64,000 bases of DNA from Piscinibacter defluvii (GTDB lineage: Bacteria > Pseudomonadota > Gammaproteobacteria > Burkholderiales > Burkholderiaceae_C). Each line of letters opens with the position of its first letter. Within the stretch, counting starts at the first letter, position 1. The DNA is taken from NCBI RefSeq assembly GCF_004011805.1, contig NZ_ML137198.1, positions 253,258 to 317,257 of the forward strand, written 5' to 3'. A program made the position numbers and the translations under genes. Shown one piece after another: positions 27,570 through 35,907 of the stretch. The notes under the pieces are model-generated. The model was not told the DNA's origin. It did no database searches and was given only the letters and a program-made list of their open reading frames with translations.

Positions 27570-28196
27570 ATGCCTCGCCTCTGGGACATCTCCCCTGCCC
27601 TGAACCCGGCCACGCCGCCCTTCCCGGGCGACCAAACCTACGAGCAGCGCTGGACGGCGCGCATCGGCCCCGGCTGCCCGGTCAACCTGTCGGCGCTGAC
27701 GCTCTCGCCGCACCTGGGCGCGCATGCCGACGCGCCGCTGCACTACGCCGACGGCGCGCCGGCCATCGGCGCGGTGGGCCTCGAGCCCTACCTCGGCCCG
27801 TGCCGCGTGATTTACGCCATCGGATGCGGCCCGCTGGTGCGCATCGAGCACCTCGCACACGCGGTGCGCGACCTGCCGCCACGCGTGCTGGTGCGCACCT
27901 GCGAGCGCGCGCCCACCGCCTGGTCGGACGACTTTGCCGCCTACGCCCCCGAGACCATCGCCTGGCTCGCCGCGCAGGGCGTGCGGCTGGTCGGCATCGA
28001 CAGCCAGTCGGTCGACCCGGCCACCAGCAAGACGCTCGATTCGCACCGGCTGCTGCTCGAGCACGACCTGCGCGTGCTCGAGAACCTGGTGCTCGACGAG
28101 GTGCCCGAGGGCGACTACGAACTGATCGCGCTGCCGCTGAAGCTGACGCTCGCCTGCGCCAGCCCGGTGCGCGCGATCCTGCGGGAACTCCCATGA
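27570..28196 (+). CDS. kynB: arylformamidase (kynurenine formamidase)
   Basis: 208 residues. Hydrolyses N-formylkynurenine to kynurenine and formate. The cyclase-family zinc motif is [20 protein letters not shown] near residue 50, with [11 protein letters not shown] early and [20 protein letters not shown] near residue 150. Begins [20 protein letters not shown], the usual start. First gene of the kynBUA operon; its stop overlaps kynU as ATGA. Confidence 0.94.
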   Translation: MPRLWDISPALNPATPPFPGDQTYEQRWTARIGPGCPVNLSALTLSPHLGAHADAPLHYADGAPAIGAVGLEPYLGPCRVIYAIGCGPLVRIEHLAHAVRDLPPRVLVRTCERAPTAWSDDFAAYAPETIAWLAAQGVRLVGIDSQSVDPATSKTLDSHRLLLEHDLRVLENLVLDEVPEGDYELIALPLKLTLACASPVRAILRELP

Positions 28197-29467
28197 CCAC
28201 ACGACACGACTGCGAAGCGCTCGACGCGCAGGACCCGCTGGCCCGGCTGCGCGAGCAGTTCGCGCTGCCCGCGGGCACCATCTACCTCGACGGCAACTCG
28301 CTCGGCGTGCTGCCGGCCACCACCGCGGCACGCGTGCATGACGTGGTGACGCGCGAATGGGGCGCCGACCTCATCACCAGCTGGAACAAGGCCGGCTGGA
28401 TCCACCTGCCGCAGCGCGTGGGCGACAAGATCGGCCGGCTGATCGGCGCCCGCCCGGGCGAGACGCTGGCGGCCGATTCCACCTCGGTGAACCTGTACAA
28501 GGTGCTGAGCGCCGCGCTCGAGATCGTCGGGCGGGACGCGCCGCCGGCACGACAGCGCATCGTCTCGGAGCGGCACAACTTCCCGACCGACCTCTACATC
28601 GCGCAGAGCCTGGCGGCGCAGCACGGCTTCACGCTCGAGCTGGTGGAGCCCGACGAGATCGCGGCGCAGATCGACGAGCGCCTCGCGGTGCTGATGCTGA
28701 CGCAGGTGAACTACCGCACGGGTCGAGTGCACGACATGGCCGCCGTCACGCGCGCGGCGCACGAGTGCGGCGCGCTGACGGTGTGGGACCTGGCGCACTC
28801 GGCCGGCGCGATCCCGGTCGACCTGAACGCGGCCGAGGCCGATTTCGCGGTCGGCTGCGGCTACAAGTACCTCAACGGCGGCCCGGGCGCGCCGGCCTTC
28901 CTGTGGGTGCACCGGCGCCACCTGGAGCGCATGGACCGCGAGCAGCTCTGGCAACCGCTGTCGGGCTGGATGGGGCATGCCGCGCCGTTCGAGTTCGGCC
29001 CCGACTACCGGCCCGCGCCGGGCATCGCGCGCTTCGCCTGCGGCACGCCGTCGGCGCTCGCGCTCGGCGCGCTGGAGTGCGGCGTCGACACCGTGCTGGC
29101 CGCCGAGCCGCTGGGCGGCATGGCCGCACTGCGCCGCAAGTCGCTCGCCCTGACCGGCCTGTTCATCCGCCTGGTCGAGGAGCGCTGCACCGGGCACGGC
29201 CTCGAGCTCGTCACGCCGCGTGACGAGGCCCTCCGCGGCAGCCAGGTCAGCTTCGCGCGCGCCGAGGGCGGCTACGCCATCGTGCAGGCGCTGATCGAGC
29301 GCGGCGTGATCGGCGACTTCCGCGCCCCCGACGTGCTGCGCTTCGGCTTCACGCCGCTGTACCTGCGCTTCGCCGACGTGTGGGACGCGGTCGAGCAGCT
29401 GCGCCAGGTGCTCGAGACCGGGCAATGGCGCGAGGCGCGCTTCAACGTCAAGGCGGCGGTGACATGA
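28193..29467 (+). CDS. kynU: kynureninase
   Basis: 424-residue PLP enzyme that cleaves kynurenine to anthranilate and alanine. Family blocks: [72 protein letters not shown], and the PLP lysine in [24 protein letters not shown] overlaps at both ends couple it to kynB and kynA. Its product feeds the divergent CoA pathway. Confidence 0.96.
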   Translation: MTTRHDCEALDAQDPLARLREQFALPAGTIYLDGNSLGVLPATTAARVHDVVTREWGADLITSWNKAGWIHLPQRVGDKIGRLIGARPGETLAADSTSVNLYKVLSAALEIVGRDAPPARQRIVSERHNFPTDLYIAQSLAAQHGFTLELVEPDEIAAQIDERLAVLMLTQVNYRTGRVHDMAAVTRAAHECGALTVWDLAHSAGAIPVDLNAAEADFAVGCGYKYLNGGPGAPAFLWVHRRHLERMDREQLWQPLSGWMGHAAPFEFGPDYRPAPGIARFACGTPSALALGALECGVDTVLAAEPLGGMAALRRKSLALTGLFIRLVEERCTGHGLELVTPRDEALRGSQVSFARAEGGYAIVQALIERGVIGDFRAPDVLRFGFTPLYLRFADVWDAVEQLRQVLETGQWREARFNVKAAVT

Positions 29468-30333
29468 GCTGCCCGCACCACCCCGCCGGCGGCACGGGCG
29501 CGGGCGAGCGCATCGTCCAGGAAGAAGGTGCGCAGCTCGACTTCAGCCGCGACATGAGCTACGGCGACTACCTGCACCTCGACGCGGTGCTGAGCGCGCA
29601 GCACCCGCTCTCGCCGGACCACAACGAGATGCTGTTCATCGTGCAGCACCAGACCAGCGAGCTGTGGATGAAGCTGATGCTGCACGAGCTCGGCGCGGCG
29701 GTGCGTGCGGTGGCCGCCGACGAGCTGGCGCCGGCCTTCAAGATGCTCGCGCGCGTCAGCAAGATCATGGAGCAGCTGGTGCACGCCTGGGACGTGCTGG
29801 CCACGATGACGCCGCCGGAGTACTCGGCGATCCGGCCCTACCTCTCCAACAGCAGCGGCTTCCAGAGCTGGCAGTACCGCTGCATCGAGTTCATGCTCGG
29901 CAACAAGAACGCCGCGATGCTCAAGCCGCACGCGCACCGGCCCGACCTGCTGGCGCGCGTGGAGGCCGCGTGGCGCGCGCCGTCGCTGTACGACGAAGCC
30001 TTGCGCCTGCTGGCGCGCCGCGGCCTGAGCGTGCCGGCCTCGCACCTGGAACGCGACTGGACCCAGCCCTACCCGGCCAGCGACGCCGTCGAGCAGGCCT
30101 GGCTCGAGGTCTACCGCCACCCGCAGCAGCACTGGGACCTCTACCAGCTCGGCGAGGAACTCACCGACCTGGAAGACGCCTTCCGGCTCTGGCGCTTCCG
30201 CCACGTCACGACGGTCGAGCGCGTGATCGGCTTCAAGCGCGGCACCGGCGGCACCAGCGGCGTGGGCTACCTGCGCAAGATGCTCGACACGGTGCTGTTC
30301 CCGGAGATCTGGAAGCTGCGCACCGACCTCTGA
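29464..30333 (+). CDS. kynA: tryptophan 2,3-dioxygenase
   Basis: 289 residues, heme enzyme opening the indole ring of tryptophan to N-formylkynurenine. Substrate and heme region [19 protein letters not shown] (His62 distal), [20 protein letters not shown], and the C-terminal [20 protein letters not shown] (proximal His) followed by [12 protein letters not shown]. Start ATG at 29464 overlaps kynU (ATGA). Last gene of the operon, ending 9 bases before the convergent lipoprotein gene. Confidence 0.97.
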   Translation: MSCPHHPAGGTGAGERIVQEEGAQLDFSRDMSYGDYLHLDAVLSAQHPLSPDHNEMLFIVQHQTSELWMKLMLHELGAAVRAVAADELAPAFKMLARVSKIMEQLVHAWDVLATMTPPEYSAIRPYLSNSSGFQSWQYRCIEFMLGNKNAAMLKPHAHRPDLLARVEAAWRAPSLYDEALRLLARRGLSVPASHLERDWTQPYPASDAVEQAWLEVYRHPQQHWDLYQLGEELTDLEDAFRLWRFRHVTTVERVIGFKRGTGGTSGVGYLRKMLDTVLFPEIWKLRTDL

Positions 30334-30342
30334 GCGCGGGCC

Positions 30343-31386
30343 TCAGCGCGCCGCCAGCGCCCGCAGCGCCTGCAGGCGGGGCGAGCCGGACGCGTCTTCG
30401 GCCCGCTCGGCGTGCAGCGGCCAGTCGCGCAGCAGCGCGGCGACGTCGAAGCCCGCGCTGCGGATCCACTCGAAGGCGCTGCGGTCGGCCGCGAGCACCG
30501 CGTCGCGCCACAGCGTGGTGCGGGCCTGCGCGCGGCGGCCGGCGGCGGCACGCTCGTCGAACACGTCCACCGGCTTGGCCGACCAGCCGCCCAGCGTCGC
30601 GATGCCCAGCAGCAGCGACAGCGCGGACAGCCCGCCATCGACCACCTCGCCCCCCGCACCGCCTTCGAGGACCGCGCGCGTGCGGCCGACCTCGCGCCAC
30701 ATGGCCGCCTGGTGGGCGATCGCGAAGGCCAGCAGCGCGTCGTCCGCCGTCGCCAGCGGCAGCGTGTCCCCCTGCCAGACGAAGAACCGGTCCGAGCCCA
30801 GCACCGGCGTCAGCGCCGCCGACCGGCCCGCGCGCAGCCGGATGGCGAGCCGCTGCGGCCCGCGGCGGACGCCGAGCGCCACCTCGGCCGCCGGGTCGGC
30901 GAGCCGGGCGAGCAGGCGGCGCCGAAGCGGATCGTCCGGCGCGGCGGCCTGCCCGTCGACGCGCTCGACCAGGTCGCCGCGGACGAGGCCCGCCTGCGTG
31001 GCGGGTGACCCGTCGATGACATCGGCCACCTCGAGCAGCGACTCGCCGTCGTCGACCGGCGCCACGCGCAGTGCGGCCCGCAGGTCGGCGTCGAGCAGCA
31101 CCAGGCCATGCGCCGGCGCCTCGGCCGCCACGCCGGCCGGCGGGTGCATGCGCAGGCGCCACGCGAGGGCGTGCAGGCGCGTCACGGCTGCCCGCAGGGT
31201 GTCGCCGCCGGCATAGTCCTCCCCGGTCACCGAGGCTGGCAGGAAGGCCAGTTCGCCGGCGTCGAGCAGCGTGGACGGCGTCGGGTCGTTGAGGCGGACC
31301 GTCGTGCACGCGCCGCCCAGCGACGCCGCGCCGAGCGACAGCAGCAGCGCGCGGCGTTGCCGGTCGACCGGGGGGCAATGGCGCAC
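30343..31386 (-). CDS. PDZ-domain lipoprotein, degenerate M48-peptidase-like
   Basis: 347 residues, GTG start. N-terminal RQRR then a hydrophobic stretch ending LGGAC, a lipoprotein-like signal (Cys27) with twin-arginine-like features. A PDZ-like core lies near residues 105-190 (DGSPATQAGLVRGDLVERVD). Beyond it, DRFFVWQGDTLPLATADDAL then LLAFAIAHQAAMW resembles the segment of M48 peptidases that carries HExxH, but here the motif reads His-Gln-Ala-Ala-Met, so zinc catalysis is unlikely. The M48 relation is my inference. Convergent with kynA, divergent from the ABC gene. Confidence 0.5.
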   Translation of the reverse strand: MRHCPPVDRQRRALLLSLGAASLGGACTTVRLNDPTPSTLLDAGELAFLPASVTGEDYAGGDTLRAAVTRLHALAWRLRMHPPAGVAAEAPAHGLVLLDADLRAALRVAPVDDGESLLEVADVIDGSPATQAGLVRGDLVERVDGQAAAPDDPLRRRLLARLADPAAEVALGVRRGPQRLAIRLRAGRSAALTPVLGSDRFFVWQGDTLPLATADDALLAFAIAHQAAMWREVGRTRAVLEGGAGGEVVDGGLSALSLLLGIATLGGWSAKPVDVFDERAAAGRRAQARTTLWRDAVLAADRSAFEWIRSAGFDVAALLRDWPLHAERAEDASGSPRLQALRALAAR

Positions 31387-31493
31387 GCAGCCAATCTACG
31401 CGGTGTGGTGCCGACACCGTTGCGGTCCCTCAAGCGCCCCGCTTTCGCGCATCATCGCGCCCGTCCCCACCCGGCCGCACGGCCCTTCCTCCC

Positions 31494-33281
31494 ATGCAGT
31501 GGCAAGCACAGTGGATCGACAGCCTGGTCTGGATCGCCCGGACCTATCTCTTCGTGGTGATCGGCTTCGCGCTGGTGGCCACGCTGCTGGCGCGCAGCAC
31601 CGGCTGGGGCCGGCAGTTCTGGCGCCTGGCCGGACCCTATTTCGCGCCGCGGCGCGACTGGCGACCGCTGGCCGGCGTCGCGCTGATCCTGCTGCTGGCG
31701 GTGGCGGGCGTACGCATGAACGTGCTGTTCTCGTACTGGTACAACGGCTTCTACGACGCGCTGCAGGCAGTCGACGCAAACGGCTTCTGGTTCTTCATGC
31801 GCCTGTTCGCGCTGCTGGCGGTCGTTCACGTGGTGCGGCTGCTGGTGAACTACTACGTCACCCAAGCCTTCGACATCCGCTGGCGCACCTGGATGAACGA
31901 GCGCCTCACCGACGACTGGCTGGCCGGCAGCGCCTACTACCGCGAACGCTTCCTCGCCGAGCCGACCGACAACCCGGACCAGCGCATCCAGGTAGACATC
32001 GGCAGCTTCGTCACCACCACCCGCGGCCTGGCGATCGGCACGACCGACGCGGTGACCTCGCTGGTCACCTTCACCATCATCCTGTGGGGCCTGTCCGGGC
32101 CGCTGACGATCGGCGGCACCGAGATCCCGCGCGCGATGGTGTTCCTCGTCTACCTGTACGTGATCGTCGCCAGCGTGATCGCCTTCCGTCTCGGCCGGCC
32201 GCTGATCCGGCTCAACTTCATGAACGAGAAGCTGGCGGCCGACTTCCGCTACGCGCTGATCCGCCTGCGCGAGTACGCCGAGAACATCGCCTTCTACCGC
32301 GGCGAGGCGGTCGAGAAGCGCACGCTGAAGCAGCGTTTCGACGCCTTCATCGCCAACATCTGGGCGCTGGTGTTCCGCTCGCTCAAGTTCGACGGCTTCA
32401 ACTTCGTCGTCAGCCAGACCGCGGTGGTGTTCCCCTTCCTGCTGCAGGCGCAGCGCTTCCTGTCGGGCCAGATCAAGCTCGGCGACGTGATGCAGACCTC
32501 GCAGGCCTTCGGCCAGGTGCAGGACGCGCTGTCGTTCTTCCGCCTCTCCTACGACAACTTCGCCCAGTACCGCGCGGTGCTGAACCGCCTGACCGGCTTC
32601 ACCGACGCGAACCAGCAGGCGCGCGCGCTGCCGGGCATCGCCATCGAGACCGATTCCGCGGCGCTGCAGATCGCCGGCCTGGACGTGCAGCGGCCCGACG
32701 GCATGGCGCTGCTGCGCGGGCTGGAGCTGCAGATGGCCCCGGGCCAGGCGCTGCTGGTGCAAGGCGCCTCGGGCAGCGGCAAGACCACCTTGCTGCGCGC
32801 GCTGGCCGGCCTGTGGCCGCATGCCAGCGGCACGGTGCGCGCGCCGCTCGGGCCGGACGCGCTGTTCCTGCCGCAGCGCCCCTACCTGCCGCTGGGCACC
32901 TTGCGCGCCGCGCTGGCCTACCCCGACACCGGGGCCGACGACGCGGCGCTGCGTGCGGCGCTGCGCGAGGCGCAGCTCGGCCACCTGGAGGCGCGGCTCG
33001 ACGAGGAAGCCGACTGGTCGGGCGTGCTCTCCGGCGGCGAGCAGCAGCGCCTGGCCTTCGCGCGCATCCTGCTGAAGCGGCCGCGCATCGTGTTCCTCGA
33101 CGAGGCCAGTTCGGCGATGGACGAGGGGCTGGAGCACGCGATGTACGCGTTGCTGCGGCGCAGCCTGCCCGAGGCCATCGTCGTCAGCGTCGGTCATCGC
33201 CGCACGCTGCACGCCTTCCACACCCACCGGCTGCACCTGGAGGGCGACACGCGCTGGCAGCTGGCGCCGCTGGCGGGCTGA
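31494..33281 (+). CDS. ABC transporter, fused permease/ATP-binding protein (YddA/SbmA-BacA type)
   Basis: 595 residues. Residues 1-330 hold about six membrane helices with the SbmA/BacA-like region NVLFSYWYNGFYDALQAVD and FDIRWRTWMNERLTDDWLAG. The ATPase domain follows: Walker A GASGSGKTT (424-432), signature LSGGEQQRLAFAR (512-524), Walker B RIVFLDEA (531-538), and H-loop SVGHRR. It would act as a homodimer in the inner membrane. Substrate unknown; relatives move peptides, very-long-chain acyl groups or cobalamin. No partner gene adjoins. Confidence 0.9.
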   Translation: MQWQAQWIDSLVWIARTYLFVVIGFALVATLLARSTGWGRQFWRLAGPYFAPRRDWRPLAGVALILLLAVAGVRMNVLFSYWYNGFYDALQAVDANGFWFFMRLFALLAVVHVVRLLVNYYVTQAFDIRWRTWMNERLTDDWLAGSAYYRERFLAEPTDNPDQRIQVDIGSFVTTTRGLAIGTTDAVTSLVTFTIILWGLSGPLTIGGTEIPRAMVFLVYLYVIVASVIAFRLGRPLIRLNFMNEKLAADFRYALIRLREYAENIAFYRGEAVEKRTLKQRFDAFIANIWALVFRSLKFDGFNFVVSQTAVVFPFLLQAQRFLSGQIKLGDVMQTSQAFGQVQDALSFFRLSYDNFAQYRAVLNRLTGFTDANQQARALPGIAIETDSAALQIAGLDVQRPDGMALLRGLELQMAPGQALLVQGASGSGKTTLLRALAGLWPHASGTVRAPLGPDALFLPQRPYLPLGTLRAALAYPDTGADDAALRAALREAQLGHLEARLDEEADWSGVLSGGEQQRLAFARILLKRPRIVFLDEASSAMDEGLEHAMYALLRRSLPEAIVVSVGHRRTLHAFHTHRLHLEGDTRWQLAPLAG

Positions 33282-33294
33282 GGCCAGGCGTCGC

Positions 33295-33309
33295 GCCCGG
33301 GGCCCGGGC
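33295..33309. terminator. GC hairpin between convergent ABC and thiolase genes
   Basis: GCCCGG-GGC-CCGGGC perfect inverted repeat in the 63-bp gap between convergent genes. It lacks a T-run, so termination would be weak or Rho-assisted. Confidence 0.3.
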
Positions 33310-33344
33310 CGCCGCTTGCCGGCCATCAACGGTTCGCCGGGCGA

Positions 33345-34550
33345 TCAGACGCGCTCGAGCACGACCGCAATCCCCTGGCCGACCCCGATGCACATCGTCG
33401 CGAGCGCATAGCGCCCGCCGGCAGCGTGGAGCTGGTTGACCGCCGTGGTCGCCAGCCGCGCACCGGATGCGCCGAGCGGATGGCCGAGTGCGATCGCGCC
33501 CCCGTTCGGATTGACGCGCGGGTCGTCGTCGCTCAGTCCCAGGTCGCGCAGCACCGCCAGCCCCTGGGCCGCGAAGGCCTCGTTCAGCTCGATCCAGTCG
33601 AGTTGCGCGAGCGTCAGGCCCGTGAGCGCCAGCACCTTGCGCGTCGCGGGCGCGGGCCCGATGCCCATGATGCGCGGCGGCACGCCGACCGTGGCCATGC
33701 CGACGACACGCGCGCGAGGCGTGAGCCCATGCCGCGCGGCGGTGGCCTCGTCGGCCAGCAGCAGCGCACAGGCGCCGTCGTTGACGCCCGACGAGTTGCC
33801 GGCCGTGACCGTGCCGTCGGGACGCACCACCCCCTTCAGGCGGGCCAGTGCCTCCAGGCTGGTCTCGCGTGGATGTTCGTCCCTCGTGACGACCAGCGCT
33901 TCGCCCTTCTTCTGGGGAATCGTCACCGGGGTGAGCTCGGCGTCGAAGAAGCCCGCGTTCCGGGCCGCGATCGCCTTGGCCTGCGACGCGAGGCCCATGC
34001 GGTCCTGGGCGGCCCGGTCGATGCCGAACTCGGCGGCCACGTTCTCGGCGGTCTCCGGCATCGAGTCGACGCCGTGGCGTTCCTTCATCAGCCGGTTCAC
34101 GAAGCGCCAGCCGATGGTCGTGTCCTCGACCTGGGCCGCGCGCGAGAAGGCGCTTTCGGCCTTGCCCATCACGAAGGGCGCGCGTGACATGCTCTCCACG
34201 CCGCCGGCGATCATCAGGCCGGCCTCGCCGCTCTTGATGGCGCGCGCGGCGCTGCCCAGCGCATCGAGCCCCGAGCCGCACAGGCGGTTGACGGTGGAGC
34301 CCGGCACCTCCACGGGCAGGCCCGCGAGCAGGGCGCTCATGCGCGCCACGTTGCGGTTGTCTTCGCCGGCCTGGTTGGCACAGCCGTAGATCACGTCGGT
34401 CACCGCCTGCCAGTCGGCGCGCGGGTGGCGTGCCATCAGCGCCGCGATCGGGATCGCCCCGAGGTCGTCGGCGCGCACCGCCGACAAGGCACCGCCGTAG
34501 CGGCCGAACGGCGTGCGGAGGGCGTCGCAGATGAAGGCGTGTCGGGTCAT
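33345..34550 (-). CDS. acetyl-CoA acyltransferase, 3-oxoadipyl-CoA thiolase-like
   Basis: 401-residue thiolase. Active sites: Cys91 in STVNRLCGSGLDAL, His357 in IALGHPLGASGA, Cys387 in ATMCIGVGQG. GCANQAGEDNRNVARM and ERHGVDSMPETAENVA match the PcaF/PaaJ branch, which cleaves 3-oxoadipyl-CoA to succinyl-CoA and acetyl-CoA. No other beta-ketoadipate genes adjoin. It is the last gene of a leftward six-gene acyl-CoA operon, 13 bases after the MmgE/PrpD gene. Confidence 0.85.
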   Translation of the reverse strand: MTRHAFICDALRTPFGRYGGALSAVRADDLGAIPIAALMARHPRADWQAVTDVIYGCANQAGEDNRNVARMSALLAGLPVEVPGSTVNRLCGSGLDALGSAARAIKSGEAGLMIAGGVESMSRAPFVMGKAESAFSRAAQVEDTTIGWRFVNRLMKERHGVDSMPETAENVAAEFGIDRAAQDRMGLASQAKAIAARNAGFFDAELTPVTIPQKKGEALVVTRDEHPRETSLEALARLKGVVRPDGTVTAGNSSGVNDGACALLLADEATAARHGLTPRARVVGMATVGVPPRIMGIGPAPATRKVLALTGLTLAQLDWIELNEAFAAQGLAVLRDLGLSDDDPRVNPNGGAIALGHPLGASGARLATTAVNQLHAAGGRYALATMCIGVGQGIAVVLERV

Positions 34551-34563
34551 GGTCTTCTCGTCG

Positions 34564-35907
34564 TCAGAGCAATGTCGCCACCGTGGGCGCTTCGTGCAGC
34601 GCCCAGATGCGCTCGATCAGGGCACGCGCCGCCGGCTCGCCGATCGACGGGCCGGCCAGTTCAAGCAGCTTGCCCTCCAGGTCGGCGTCGGACAGCGGCA
34701 GTTCCGGATCGCCCTTGCGGTCCGGTTGCAGGCGCTCGAGCACGCGGCCGTCGCGCAGCCGGATGCGGATGCGCGCGCCGCGCCGGCCCGGGAAGGCGGC
34801 GTCCACCTCCGGGTCGAGTGCCTTGGTGGTGCGGCTCATCAGCGCCCGCGTGGCGAGGTCGTTCAGCCGCGCCGGCTCGAAAGCCGCGAGGCGCACGCTG
34901 CCGTGCACCAGTGCCGTGGCCACCATGTAGTGCAGGCTGAACTTGGCCTGGTCGGCGTCGCGCGGGTCCACGTGCGGCGCGATGTCCAGCGCCGACCGGT
35001 AGACACCCAGGTGCAGGCTCTCGATCTCGCCGTGCCGGAAACCGTGCTGCTGCTGCAGCGCGAGCGCGCCGTCGATGGCGGCGAAGGTGTGGCCGCAGCC
35101 GACATGGTTCTTGAAGGTCAGCCGGGTGACGTGGAAGTCTTCGCCGAGCGTGGCACCGATGGCGGACCAGTCGGGCCCGTCGCTCATGGCCCGGCCGAGC
35201 CCGGTCTCGCCCTCCAGCATGTCGAGCGAACTGCGCATGCCGCGCGCCGCGAGCTGCGCGGCCAGCACGCCGGCTTCGGCGCCACGGCCCGCGTGCAAGG
35301 GCTTGGCCATGCTTTCCGAGCGGAAGGCCTGCTGCAGGCCGGCCGTGAAGGTGGCGGCCATCGCCAGGGCGTTGGCCGTGGCGTCCTGGTCCAGCGCCAT
35401 CAGGCTGGCCGCGGCCGCCGCTGCGCCGAAGCTGCCCATCGTGCCGGTGTTGTGCCAGTACCGGTAGTGCGGGCGGCCCATCACCACGCCGATGCGCGTG
35501 GACAGCTCGCAGCCCAGCACCACGGCCCGCAGGAAGGCGGGGCCGGAGGCTGCACTCGCCTGGGCCACGGCCAGCGCGCCGGCGATGGTGGGCGCGCCGG
35601 GGTGCACCATCGCATCGCGGAAGCTGTCGTCGAGCTCGGCGGCATGGGCGGCGGTTCCGTTGTAGAGCGCGGCTGCACGCACCGTCGCGGCACGGCCCGT
35701 GCCCTTGTCGATCAGCCGGCACGGGCCGCGGTCCAGGTCGTCGGCCAGCACCTGCTCGAGCCGTTGCACCGCCGGCCTGTCCAGCCCAGGGTAGACCGAG
35801 GCGAACCAGTCGATCACGGCCCGCTGGGCGCCATGGGCCACCTCGGCCGGCAGGGGCCGGGCCGCGAGGTCGACCACGAAGCGGGCCAGTGTCTGCAGCG
35901 CGGTCAT
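34564..35907 (-). CDS. MmgE/PrpD family protein
   Basis: 447 residues. The family includes 2-methylcitrate dehydratase and cis-aconitate decarboxylase. N-terminal helical domain: YNGTAAHAAELDDSFRDAMV, HPGAPTIAGALAVAQA, FGAAAAAASLMALDQ, RSESMAKPLHAGRGAEAGVL. The following HVGCGHTFAAIDGALAL is the family's conserved His/Cys region. Substrate unknown. ATGA overlap with the upstream fused hydratase/dehydrogenase gene implies a role in the same acyl-CoA route. Confidence 0.85.
   Translation of the reverse strand: MTALQTLARFVVDLAARPLPAEVAHGAQRAVIDWFASVYPGLDRPAVQRLEQVLADDLDRGPCRLIDKGTGRAATVRAAALYNGTAAHAAELDDSFRDAMVHPGAPTIAGALAVAQASAASGPAFLRAVVLGCELSTRIGVVMGRPHYRYWHNTGTMGSFGAAAAAASLMALDQDATANALAMAATFTAGLQQAFRSESMAKPLHAGRGAEAGVLAAQLAARGMRSSLDMLEGETGLGRAMSDGPDWSAIGATLGEDFHVTRLTFKNHVGCGHTFAAIDGALALQQQHGFRHGEIESLHLGVYRSALDIAPHVDPRDADQAKFSLHYMVATALVHGSVRLAAFEPARLNDLATRALMSRTTKALDPEVDAAFPGRRGARIRIRLRDGRVLERLQPDRKGDPELPLSDADLEGKLLELAGPSIGEPAARALIERIWALHEAPTVATLL

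Noticed and set aside
33345..34550. Assignment of the thiolase as pcaF of a beta-ketoadipate operon
   Set aside because: Motifs fit, but no pcaI/J, pcaB/C/D or similar genes adjoin, so only a PcaF-like call is made.
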